Shown one piece after another: positions 57,050 through 64,000 of a stretch of DNA of 64,000 nucleotides (its first letter is position 1; every line of letters starts with the position of its first letter). The notes under the pieces were generated by a model, which was given only the letters and a program-made list of their open reading frames with translations, had not been told where the DNA came from and ran no database searches. The DNA is taken from NCBI RefSeq assembly GCF_013839425.1, contig NZ_JACDNP010000007.1:1-64000 (forward strand), written 5' to 3'. Source of the DNA: Halorhabdus salina. GTDB lineage: Archaea; Halobacteriota; Halobacteria; Halobacteriales; Haloarculaceae. Both the position numbers and the translations under genes were made by a program.

Positions 57050-57296
57050 GCTACCCACGACTGAAGTCGTGGGATTCAGCGTGGACTCCCGTTCTGGCCT
57101 CTGACGAGGCAGGAGAATAGCCTCCGTTCACGTTCAGCGTCCCGCTGTCCACGTCGAGCGAAACGGGGACGATCCGCCGCACTTCCATATGGCATCTGTA
57201 GCACTAGTATTTGTTCAACGCTGGAGAGTCGGCCTGCTCCAAGACCATGGGTAGTGACGGATTCATCCCACAGCTAAAGCTGTGGGTTTGCTCCTG
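57050..57296 (-). mobile_element. Internally deleted IS200/IS605-type (TnpB) element, MITE-like
   Basis: Two GC-rich hairpins mark the ends: CCCACGAC/GTCGTGGG at 57054-57073 and CCCACAGCT/AGCTGTGGG at 57267-57286. Between them on the minus strand is a 45-codon frame (57188-57051) that starts MEVRRIVPV, like haloarchaeal TnpB, and ends at TAG in the first hairpin. About 230 of the usual 400 or more codons are missing, so TnpB is dead. The element lies between two convergent genes and its right hairpin holds the pgm stop. Exact ends and target site are not resolved. Confidence 0.75.
57051..57188 (-). pseudogene. Residual tnpB fusing the start and end of the gene
   Basis: The 45 residues open with [16 protein letters not shown], resembling TnpB N-termini, and end with AESHDFSRG, which reads through the terminal hairpin. 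The deletion left the frame intact. It has no RuvC or zinc motif, so it encodes no nuclease. The frame is too short to be a functional gene unless expressed as a peptide. Confidence 0.6.
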
Positions 57297-58683
57297 AATT
57301 TCGGATGATCGGTTCGACAATGTCGACGCCCGCATCAAGTAGCGCGTCGACCCGGTCGGCGCTGTCGGCCTCAGCGTAAATCCGGAGTTTCGGTTCCGTG
57401 CCGCTGGGACGAGCGAGCAACCAGGAGCCGTCTTCCAGAAGGATCTTGAACCCGTCGGCGTCGTTGACTGTCTCGACGGTGACACCGGCGACTGTCTCGG
57501 GCAACGCCTGCTCAATCTCGCCGACGACTCGGTCTTTCTCCGAATCCGGACAGTCCAGATTTCGGCGATCCTGGTGGATCTCACCGTATTCCGCGAGGAG
57601 CGTATCGATCCGCTCATCGAGCGATCGGTCGGCGGTCGCCACCGACGCGAGCAACGCCATGAGGACGCCGTCTTTCTCGCGGACGTGGCCACGGATCGAG
57701 AACCCGCCGCTTTCCTCGCCGCCCATCAAGGCATCGCGCTCTTCCATCGCCTGGGCGATCCACTTGAATCCAACTGGGACCTCCGCGACGGTCTGGCCGT
57801 GGGCCTCGGCGATGCGGTCGATGAGGAACGTGGTCGAAACGGTCCGGACCGCTGGGCCGTCGTCGTCTTCGAGCATGTAGTCGTACAAGCCGGCAAAGAA
57901 CAGGTTTTCGTCGAGGAAGCCACGCGCTGGCGTGACGACGGCGATCCGGTCGGCGTCGCCGTCGTTGGCCACGCCCAGGTCGGCGTCGTGCTCACGGACG
58001 GCCGCGACCAGTTCTTCGAGGTTCTCCGCCGAGGGTTCCGGCGGGGTCCCGCCAAAGTCCGGGTCGCGCTCACAGCGGCGGCGGTGGACGGTCGCCCCCC
58101 CGCGTTCGAGCAACTCGTCGGTGACGCCCCGGCCGCTGCCGTGCATAGCATCGTAGACAACCGTAAGATCGGATAGATCCGGCTCCAGCAAGTCTAGGGC
58201 GTGCTCGTAATAGGTCTCGGTGAAGTCTACCTCCTTGATGTCGCCGTGTTCGGCCCCAGGTAATGGGTCGGGCTCGCGCAGTCGTGCTTCGAGTCCCTCG
58301 GTCACCTCGGGCAGCGCGGGCGAGCCGTTCTCGGGGATGTACTTTACGCCGTTGTATTCTGGCGGGTTGTGCGAGGCCGTAATGACCATCGCGCCGGCCA
58401 GATCGCGGTCGACGATCGTCCAGGCGGTGACCGGTGTCGGGCAGTCCCGCTCGGCGACGAGGACGTCGAACCCGTTCGCCGCGAGAACCTCGGCAACATC
58501 CTCGGCGAATCCCGGTGAGGATTCGCGAGCATCGTATCCGACTGCCACGGTGTCGCCTGCGCGGTCTGCCTCCTCGCGGAGGTAGTCGGCGACGGCCTGT
58601 GCCACCATCTTGATCCGGGGCGTCGTGAACGTATCGAGGGTGTCTCGCCACCCATCGGTTCCGAACTCGATCGGCGTATCCAT
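57274..58683 (-). CDS. Phosphohexomutase (phosphoglucomutase/phosphomannomutase)
   Basis: The 469-residue alpha-D-phosphohexomutase moves phosphate between C6 and C1 of glucose, mannose or glucosamine. The phospho-Ser is in ITASHNPPEYNG near residue 100 and the metal loop in NDGDADR near 240. GGEESGG near 325 binds the sugar, and RPSGTEPKLR near 435 binds the phosphate. GlmM and ManB-type members cannot be separated by eye. The last eight residues (NSGANPQL) and the stop lie in the transposon end, so the natural C-terminus was replaced by the insertion. Confidence 0.88.
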   Translation of the reverse strand: MDTPIEFGTDGWRDTLDTFTTPRIKMVAQAVADYLREEADRAGDTVAVGYDARESSPGFAEDVAEVLAANGFDVLVAERDCPTPVTAWTIVDRDLAGAMVITASHNPPEYNGVKYIPENGSPALPEVTEGLEARLREPDPLPGAEHGDIKEVDFTETYYEHALDLLEPDLSDLTVVYDAMHGSGRGVTDELLERGGATVHRRRCERDPDFGGTPPEPSAENLEELVAAVREHDADLGVANDGDADRIAVVTPARGFLDENLFFAGLYDYMLEDDDGPAVRTVSTTFLIDRIAEAHGQTVAEVPVGFKWIAQAMEERDALMGGEESGGFSIRGHVREKDGVLMALLASVATADRSLDERIDTLLAEYGEIHQDRRNLDCPDSEKDRVVGEIEQALPETVAGVTVETVNDADGFKILLEDGSWLLARPSGTEPKLRIYAEADSADRVDALLDAGVDIVEPIIRNSGANPQL

Positions 58684-58768
58684 GTGTGTCCCTGCCGATT
58701 GAACGCTAAAAAACGCGCCGATCCGTCGCGCCCGCGTTCGATCGATTCGATCGGATTTCCTCAGCCGA

Positions 58769-59536
58769 TCAGGTGTTGGTCTGGCCGCCGTCGACGACGA
58801 GGGACTCGCCGTTGACGTAGTCGCTCATGTCACTGGCGAGGAAGAGTGCGGCATTCCCAATGTCGTCCGGTTGCCCAAAGCGCCGGAGTGGCACCTGCTG
58901 TCGGAACGCCTCTTCGCCCTCACCGCCGATGATCGGCACGTCGTCAGTCACCATCTCGGTCTCGATCACGCCCGGGTGGATGGCGTTGACGCGGACTCCC
59001 TCCGGACCGTATTTATCAGCGAGTGAGTAGGTCATGAGTCGTACAGCACCCTTCGAGGCACAGTACGTGACGAAATCGCCTGATCCTTCCAGTCCGGCCA
59101 CACTGGAGAGGTTGATCAGGCTGCCGCCGCCGGTCTCGACCATCTGCTCGATGGCGACCTGGGCGCCAAAGAAGGTGCCCTTGACGTTGATATCCATCAA
59201 CTGATCGTATTCGTCTTCAGTGACCTCGGTGAACTCCTCGCCACGGAAGATCCCGGCGTTGTTGACCCACACGTCAATCCCTCCGAGTTCCGTGGCTGCG
59301 TCGGCGACAGCTTCCAGATCCGCTTTTTCCGAGACGTCACACTCGACGTACGTCGCTTCGACGCCGTATTCCTCGGCAACCATTTCGTGGGTCGGATTCC
59401 CGCCCTGGCGGGGCGCTTCCTGGATATCTGCGTTGACGATTGACGCTCCCTCCGAAGCGAACGTCTCGCAAATGTTTCGGCCGATACCACTCGAGCCACC
59501 AGTTACAACAGCAACGTCGTTTTCGAGCAAAGACAT
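58769..59536 (-). CDS. Short-chain dehydrogenase/reductase
   Basis: The 255-residue enzyme has the NAD(P) motif TGGSSGIG near 12-19, NNAG near 90 and the catalytic Ser/Tyr/Lys: LINLSSVAG near 140 and YCASK near 157. It looks like the FabG-type cluster that reduces 3-oxo-acyl or sugar ketones. Asp in NADIQEAP after the second strand favours NAD. The ATG at 59536 is preceded by AT-rich promoter-like sequence; the frame extends to 59683 without family residues. Confidence 0.88.
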   Translation of the reverse strand: MSLLENDVAVVTGGSSGIGRNICETFASEGASIVNADIQEAPRQGGNPTHEMVAEEYGVEATYVECDVSEKADLEAVADAATELGGIDVWVNNAGIFRGEEFTEVTEDEYDQLMDINVKGTFFGAQVAIEQMVETGGGSLINLSSVAGLEGSGDFVTYCASKGAVRLMTYSLADKYGPEGVRVNAIHPGVIETEMVTDDVPIIGGEGEEAFRQQVPLRRFGQPDDIGNAALFLASDMSDYVNGESLVVDGGQTNT

Positions 59537-59686
59537 GATACGTCGATATGATCGAAGTTCGAGGGTAACAAATACTTTTGGGGTATTGTGGCACCAAGAG
59601 CCACGGTACCGGCAGCTTTTGTCGCCATAGTGAAAATATAACGAACGTTTATCTAATTCACCGCTCCCAGGCTGAATATCCACCGT

Positions 59687-60610
59687 TTATGCTGTCCCAT
59701 CATTGTCGGCAAGCCGGTCGACTTCTTGGTCGGCTTTCCACTCGCCGAGTTCCCGGGGATCGACGTGGACGAATGCCTCGTCAACCTGATCGAGATCTTC
59801 GACTGTCTTGACGACGGCCGTTTCGATATCGTGGGCCTCTCGAAGCGTGCGATCGCCCTCGACTTCGATGTGGAGGCTAACGTCTATCTCGGGGCCGACG
59901 TAGTGAGCAATCACGTCGTGAGCACCCTCGACGTCCGAATGTTCGAGCGCTCGCTGAACGATCTCGCCCCGCAATTCCTCCGGCGGGGCCGCCCCAACGA
60001 GGTAATTGATATTATCTCGGACGACTTCGACGCCCGTGTGGACGATGCCGATTGCGACGATCATCGCCGCGAGCGGGTCCAAAACTGGGGCACCCAGTCC
60101 CGCCCCGACGACGCCGGCGAGTGCGGCCCCAGCCGTCCAGACATCATTGCGGTTGTCCAGTGCGGTTGCGACGAGCGCGGGGGATTGCCACTCCCGGCCG
60201 ACTGCCAGGCAATAGCGGTAGAGCCCCAGCTTCGCCAGCACTGAGACCAGAAGGACGGCGATTGCCAACGGACTCTGTACCGGGTCGATCGGTCCACCGA
60301 GCAACGCCGTGCCGGATTGATAAAAGACTACAGCTGCCGCAATGAAAATGCCAACTGCGACGAACAACGAGACAAACGGTTCGATCCGTTCGTGGCCGTG
60401 AGGGTGCTCGAAGTCCGGGGGGCGCGTCGTCAGATATAGTCCTGCCAAAATCACCATCGAGTAGACGGTGTCTGCTAAGCTGTTGACGGCCTCAGATTCG
60501 AGCGCCAGACTGCCCGTCTGGAGGGCAACGGCTCCCTTGGCGATAAACAGTGCCAGGTTCGCGACGAACAGCAACAGACCCACCCGACGAAGCGTGTGGC
60601 GGCGACTCAT
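59687..60610 (-). CDS. Cation diffusion facilitator (probable Mn/Fe-type efflux)
   Basis: The 307-residue protein has about six helices and a soluble C-terminal domain with VIAHYVGPEIDVSLHIEVEG. The metal site residues are N-x3-D in AVNSLADTV (helix 2) and D-x3-D in ALDNRNDVW (helix 5). Zinc transporters usually have HxxxD in helix 5, so the pattern is closer to Mn exporters such as MntE. Start ATG 60610 (MSRRHTLRR) is chosen; the frame reaches 60715 and would overlap the HIT gene end. Confidence 0.85.
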   Translation of the reverse strand: MSRRHTLRRVGLLLFVANLALFIAKGAVALQTGSLALESEAVNSLADTVYSMVILAGLYLTTRPPDFEHPHGHERIEPFVSLFVAVGIFIAAAVVFYQSGTALLGGPIDPVQSPLAIAVLLVSVLAKLGLYRYCLAVGREWQSPALVATALDNRNDVWTAGAALAGVVGAGLGAPVLDPLAAMIVAIGIVHTGVEVVRDNINYLVGAAPPEELRGEIVQRALEHSDVEGAHDVIAHYVGPEIDVSLHIEVEGDRTLREAHDIETAVVKTVEDLDQVDEAFVHVDPRELGEWKADQEVDRLADNDGTA

Positions 60611-60689
60611 CGGTTTCTCGTTGCGGACCGCCAGTAATGGACCTTCCTGTTTGGCTTGACTGCAGGCTTTCCTCAGTATTCGGGCCTTC

Positions 60690-61229
60690 TTAAAATTGTA
60701 CGGCTGTGTCGTCACTGACGGCGGTGGCCCCGTCTTGAGCAGCGAATGCCTCGTGGAGCCGATTGTACGTCTCGGCGATGGCCTCGACGATTACTTTCGT
60801 TTCCGAGATGACCGCCATGAAGTTACTGTCGCCCGCCCAACGCGGGACCACGTGCGTGTGGAGGTGATCGCCAATTGACCCACCGGCCGCACTCCCGCCG
60901 AGATTCAAGCCGACATTGAAGCCATCCGGGTCCAGACCCGTTTCCATCGCGGCAATTGTCCGCTGTTTGAGGTGTGCGTGATCGAGCAACTCCGCGTCAC
61001 GCAGGTCGCCGTACGCCCCCGTATGGGTTCGCGGGATGACCATTGCGTGGCCAGGATTGTAGGGGTAGTTATTGAGAAGGACGTAGGCGTGTTCGTTCTC
61101 GGCGAGGAGGTACGCCTCGCGGTCTGTGTCCCGTTCGGGGAGTTCACAGAAAACACAGTCGTCGATGTCCGGGTTCTTCTCGTCCCGTTCGACCCACTCG
61201 ATGCGCCACGGCGCGAACACCTGATCCAT
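60690..61229 (-). CDS. HIT-family hydrolase
   Basis: The 179-residue nucleotide-binding protein has the histidine triad HLHTHVVPRW near residue 115 and an N-terminal Cys pair CVFCELP near 25 that may bind zinc. MDQVFAPWRIEWVE opens the family N-terminus. HIT proteins hydrolyse AMP-lysine, Ap4A or similar nucleotides. Start ATG 61229 has ATTAAC about 27 bases upstream; the upstream frame to 61538 is not family-like. Confidence 0.88.
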   Translation of the reverse strand: MDQVFAPWRIEWVERDEKNPDIDDCVFCELPERDTDREAYLLAENEHAYVLLNNYPYNPGHAMVIPRTHTGAYGDLRDAELLDHAHLKQRTIAAMETGLDPDGFNVGLNLGGSAAGGSIGDHLHTHVVPRWAGDSNFMAVISETKVIVEAIAETYNRLHEAFAAQDGATAVSDDTAVQF

Positions 61230-61466
61230 ATGTGCACACGTTGCTTGGGAAGTTAATCGGTTCCGCTCTGTCGGAGGTCCCCCTTCCACTATGTATTTCT
61301 TTCGGCCGTTTGGCCCAAAACGGGCCACTTCACAAGCCGCATGCCGGTGATGAACTGTCTCTGTGGCATTTCTCGGTTTCTCGACGCAATTGGACTCCCG
61401 TCCTGCGGTGAACGGTCCGAACGGACTGCCTTTCTTATGCTCCGTCATGCCAACCTGAGAAATAGG

Positions 61467-61667
61467 ATGGCCAGCACAGACCAGGCGACGGATACGATGA
61501 TGGAGCATTGCCCGGCCTGTGGGACCGACCAACCACACGCGGTGTCACTCGCGCTCGTGACCGAGAGCGACGACCAGACGAACGCCGCGTTCTCACGCGA
61601 ACCGTATCGCGTGAGAGAGTGTCGGGCCTGTGGTCGAGAAACGAGACGTCGCATGAACGACGCCTGA
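61467..61667 (+). CDS. Small zinc-ribbon protein (DUF7835-like)
   Basis: The 66-residue protein has two Cys pairs, CPACG and CRACG, separated by about 34 residues, with FSREPYRV before the second. This matches DUF7835, a small haloarchaeal zinc beta-ribbon family. Function is unknown; the ribbon may bind nucleic acid or another protein. The start is ATG 61467, not the upstream 61341 frame end. Confidence 0.75.
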   Translation: MASTDQATDTMMEHCPACGTDQPHAVSLALVTESDDQTNAAFSREPYRVRECRACGRETRRRMNDA

Positions 61668-61770
61668 GGCCATCCTAGAAAAACCGAGACGCGACTCGCT
61701 GGCACTGAATCGCTCCTGTCACCCCACTCACTCCGATCCTATCATATCGAATTACATTTCACTGACAAAG

Positions 61771-61794
61771 GAACACCGCAAAATCGGGGTGTTC
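61771..61794 (-). terminator. Hairpin after tRNA-Thr
   Basis: GAACACC and GGTGTTC form a seven-base-pair stem with a ten-base loop, 30 bases past the tRNA-Thr end on the minus strand. It may end that transcript or the DUF7835 transcript from the other side. Confidence 0.35.
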
Positions 61795-61823
61795 GGTGTT
61801 CTGGCTCGACACGTATCGTTCGA

Positions 61824-61897
61824 AGCCAGGGGTGGGATTTGAACCCACGAATTCTCGATTACAAGTCGAGTGCTTGCACCGCCCAAGCTCCCCTGGC
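61824..61897 (-). tRNA. tRNA-Thr (UGU)
   Basis: The 74-base gene has acceptor GCCAGGG/CCCTGGC, the D stem GCTTG/CAAGC, the anticodon stem CTCGA/TCGAG with loop CTTGTAA (anticodon TGT), and the T arm GTGGG/CCCAC with loop TTCAAAT. The discriminator is U73. There is no intron and CCA is not encoded. Confidence 0.95.
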
Positions 61898-61908
61898 ACA
61901 AGCGGTGA

Positions 61909-62391
61909 TTATTCGTCCCCCTTTGAGTGGGTATCGCTTTCGATCGACTTTTCGACGCTCATCCGGTGGGGGTTGTACCCACGGTCGCGATAGAACGCTC
62001 GGGCACCGTCATTGGGTGCGAGCACGTCGAGTGCGATCACGTCGACTCCCTCGTCGCCTAATGCCGTTTCTGCGGCGTCGAGCAATGTCGTGCCGATCCC
62101 TTCGCGTCGACGATCAGGGACGACGTAGAGGTTCTCGATCAGCCCACGGGACACTGTCCGACGAAGCGAGCTCGAATCGACCGTGAACATAACGAACCCG
62201 AGCAATCGATCGCTCTCGCGGACGACCCTGAGACGACCACTGATGGTGTGGCGGTTGATCGCCGAGCGGATCTGTCCGCGGTTGGTCTCGGCTTCTAGAT
62301 GCGAGCCGTACGCCCGCTGATCGGCTGCGAGGGAGACCCACATGTCCGCGAGCTCGTCAGCGGCGTCCATTGTGGGCGATTCGACGTACAC
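61909..62391 (-). CDS. GNAT-family N-acetyltransferase
   Basis: The 160-residue protein has the GNAT core with IENLYVVPDRRREGIGTTLL near residues 85-103 (acetyl-CoA P-loop R/Q-x-x-G-x-G/A). The C-terminal FYRDRGY near 140 is also typical. It may acetylate an amino group on a protein or metabolite. The start is GTG 62391. tRNA-Thr lies 12 bases past its stop on the same strand and could be co-transcribed. Confidence 0.8.
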   Translation of the reverse strand: MYVESPTMDAADELADMWVSLAADQRAYGSHLEAETNRGQIRSAINRHTISGRLRVVRESDRLLGFVMFTVDSSSLRRTVSRGLIENLYVVPDRRREGIGTTLLDAAETALGDEGVDVIALDVLAPNDGARAFYRDRGYNPHRMSVEKSIESDTHSKGDE

Positions 62392-62432
62392 GACCCGGGG
62401 TTGGGGCCTCGCCAGTAAGGGGATTGCGCTCC

Positions 62433-62984
62433 TCAGATATCCCGGCAGTCGCTACAAAGCAACTGCCCGTTGAACGAGGCGAGATCGCTGGTCAGTGCGC
62501 CACACCGCTCACAGATCCCTTGGTTTGAATATCGCTCGTCAGTGTCGGGATTTTGGCCGGTCCGTGCCGGTTCAATGTTCTCGGTCCGTTGGTCGTCCGG
62601 ATCGCGACCCAGTGCGACGGCTCTGACGAGATCCGCCTCGGTTACAACGCCGATGACGTCGTCGCGTTCGTCCGTGACGACAAGCACCGACTCGTCGCTG
62701 GAGACGAGTCGATCCGCCGCTGTCGAGATAGGCTGTTCCGCCCCAACACGTTCGACCTCAGAAACCATCGCGTCACCGACTGTCTCGACGTCACCGTCTT
62801 CGAGGACGTGATCGAGTACGCCGTCGACTTCGAGCATCCCGACAGGTTCGTTCCCCCGTAACACGACTGCCCCATCGACTCCTTCATCCCGAAGGAGTTG
62901 GCCCGCGTCGAGGACATCGTCGGATTCGCTGACGCCGACGTAGTCCCGCGTCATCACCTCCCTGATCGTGCTCTCGACGCTCAT
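62433..62984 (-). CDS. CBS-pair protein with C-terminal zinc ribbon
   Basis: The 183-residue protein has two CBS domains at about 5-125 (VMTRDYVGV, GVDGAVVL; VVTDERDDVIGVVTEADL). They bind adenosine nucleotides in other proteins. An acidic linker leads to a ribbon with CERCG and CSDC at 157-180. The combination suggests an energy-sensing switch, but target and ligand are not known. It lies 41 bases upstream of the GNAT gene. Confidence 0.82.
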   Translation of the reverse strand: MSVESTIREVMTRDYVGVSESDDVLDAGQLLRDEGVDGAVVLRGNEPVGMLEVDGVLDHVLEDGDVETVGDAMVSEVERVGAEQPISTAADRLVSSDESVLVVTDERDDVIGVVTEADLVRAVALGRDPDDQRTENIEPARTGQNPDTDERYSNQGICERCGALTSDLASFNGQLLCSDCRDI

Positions 62985-63062
62985 ACATCTCCATTGGCTA
63001 CGTTCGCTCTAAAAGATACTCCCACCACGTTTATGCACGCGGACGTGTTATGTTCACGATTG

Positions 63063-63359
63063 TCACGCCGATTCACGTTCGAGCGGCCAGTAGCCCGCCT
63101 CGCGCATCGCATCGCCGACAGCGGTGTGAAATTCGGGGAACGTCTCGAAGCTGTCCGCCTCAACGTGTTCGAAGATGTCCGACACGCTGACGACGGTCTC
63201 CTCGTCGATACGAATCGGGTGGTCTCCGTACTCGTCACGGAACGCTGTCGCTGCGACCGGAAAATCGTCGGCGTCGAGTTTCTTCGCCAGGATCGCCTGT
63301 CCGTACTTGCGGCGACCCTCGCTCCCTTCCTCGCCGTCTGGGTCGTGGGGCCAGTCCAT
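63063..63359 (-). CDS. DUF5785 haloarchaeal protein
   Basis: The 98-residue acidic protein begins MDWPHDPDGEEGSEGRRKYG and has a compact alpha/beta part to the end (FPVAATAFRDEYGDHPIRI). It matches DUF5785, a haloarchaeal family of unknown function. ATG 63359 has TTTTTG (plus-strand 63383-63388) centred about 27 bases upstream and is therefore leaderless. The longer frame to 63539 is rejected. Confidence 0.8.
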   Translation of the reverse strand: MDWPHDPDGEEGSEGRRKYGQAILAKKLDADDFPVAATAFRDEYGDHPIRIDEETVVSVSDIFEHVEADSFETFPEFHTAVGDAMREAGYWPLERESA

Positions 63360-63382
63360 ACCGTACCTGTGGCGCTCGCCGG

Positions 63383-63388
63383 CAAAAA
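63383..63388 (-). promoter_or_regulatory. TATA-like element of the DUF5785 gene
   Basis: TTTTTG on the minus strand, centred about 27 bases upstream of the ATG at 63359. Confidence 0.4.
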
Positions 63389-63467
63389 GGTATCCCAGCC
63401 AGCAGCCCCGACTGGTTGCGGTCAATTTGCAGATCACACCAAGTATTAAATGTGAGTTGTGCCACCG

Positions 63468-63473
63468 TTTATA
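63468..63473 (+). promoter_or_regulatory. TATA element of the Gln/Gly/Pro-rich gene
   Basis: TTTATA. The transcript should start near 63497, giving a leader of about 29 bases that includes the hairpin CCCGG/CCGGG (63493-63507). A Shine-Dalgarno-like GAGGTGAT at 63515-63522 precedes ATG 63526. Confidence 0.55.
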
Positions 63474-63525
63474 CAGTTGCTCGAGCCGTTTTCCCGGCAT
63501 TGCCGGGCCGGTTCGAGGTGATACA

Positions 63526-64000
63526 ATGCCTGAGGACAACGGAAACGACGGCGACAGAACCGATCGCGGGGGCGACGGGTCTGCGGGTGGCGACCCGTCG
63601 AATTCCCCGGACGAGCACGGTCAACACGGTGGACAGCCCCGCGAACAACCCGATCCGAATGGGCACGGGCAGGGTCGGCCTGGAGAGCAACCGGGCCAGG
63701 GTCAGCCCCAGGGCCAACCGCCGCGTGACCAGCCCCAAGGCCAGCCTCGCCAGGGCCAACCGCCCCAGGAGTCTCACGGGCAGAGACAGCCACACCAGGG
63801 TCGGCCCCAGGGCCAGGGAGGCCAGCCACAGGGTGGTCGCAACCCACAGAACCAGCCGTCTCAGAGCCAGCCTGGACAAGGGCGGGATCCACGGAACCAG
63901 CCACAGGGCGGGAACCCACAGCAGGGTGGACAACCACGCCAGGGCGGCCAGCCGCAAGGCGGACGACAACCCCAGAGTGGACAACCACAACAAGGTGGCC
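63526..64000 (+). CDS. Gln/Gly/Pro-rich low-complexity protein, 5' part
   Basis: The frame is open from ATG 63526 to the window edge (158 complete codons). An acidic start MPEDNGNDGDRTDRGGDG gives way near residue 35 to a Gln, Gly, Pro, Arg and Asn-rich stretch of short imperfect repeats such as QGQPP, QPQGG and RQGGQ. This is disordered and prion-like in composition. In haloarchaea such leaders often precede multi-helix membrane domains; that domain would lie beyond this window, so the family is unknown. The start is supported by the SD-like sequence. Confidence 0.75.
   Translation, partial: MPEDNGNDGDRTDRGGDGSAGGDPSNSPDEHGQHGGQPREQPDPNGHGQGRPGEQPGQGQPQGQPPRDQPQGQPRQGQPPQESHGQRQPHQGRPQGQGGQPQGGRNPQNQPSQSQPGQGRDPRNQPQGGNPQQGGQPRQGGQPQGGRQPQSGQPQQGG

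Overview
The window is chromosomal DNA from an extremely halophilic archaeon (class Halobacteria). The evidence is a GC-rich genome with very acidic proteins, many leaderless genes with a TATA element about 27 bases before the start codon, archaeal information-processing genes (family B DNA polymerase, PAN, RfcL, Mre11/Rad50, Y-family polymerase), a HalX response regulator, a spliced tRNA-Trp, mevalonate-pathway HMG-CoA synthase and many small families known mainly from haloarchaea. I cannot name the genus with confidence.

Layout. 1-4741: AT-rich edge, a PQQ-propeller lipoprotein, IMP dehydrogenase, a possible structured leader, a membrane protein and a small zinc protein. 4783-6060: tRNA-Trp whose intron carries a box C/D guide, followed by repeats of the tRNA 3' end and a broken gene, the scar of an old integration. 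5767-12000: HerA-like ATPase, DinB, triosephosphate isomerase, HalX regulator, MBF1. 12149-18343: lactate-utilisation pair, a three-gene run (CDP-alcohol transferase, adenylate-kinase-like, HisC) and PAN. 18537-31630: HTH protein, mre11-rad50, three small genes, polB, sufCBD, a ferritin-like protein and a DtxR regulator. 31655-37294: acetyltransferase, DUF502, archease, KatG, RtcB. 37307-44105: a pilin, MscS, UspA, DUF2150 and two large pilin-like surface proteins, one with two PKD-PA14 modules. 44196-57049: HMG-CoA synthase and regulator, ABC exporter, RfcL, CtaA, malic enzyme, RNase H-like protein, OYE, tandem UspA. 57050-57296: remnant of an IS200/IS605-type element. 57274-64000: phosphohexomutase, SDR, cation efflux, HIT, small zinc proteins, tRNA-Thr, GNAT, CBS protein, DUF5785 and the start of a Gln/Gly/Pro-rich protein.

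Shared themes. Four genome-maintenance proteins (DinB, Mre11, PolB, RfcL) end in PCNA-binding-like peptides. Archease and RtcB, which join tRNA exons, lie in the same window as the intron-containing tRNA-Trp. The suf genes, ferritin-like protein and DtxR regulator look like an iron/Fe-S group. The most unusual regions are the PKD-PA14 pilin operon, the tRNA-Trp integration scar, the transposon remnant that supplies the stop codon of the phosphohexomutase, and the untranslated stretch before the DUF5794 gene.
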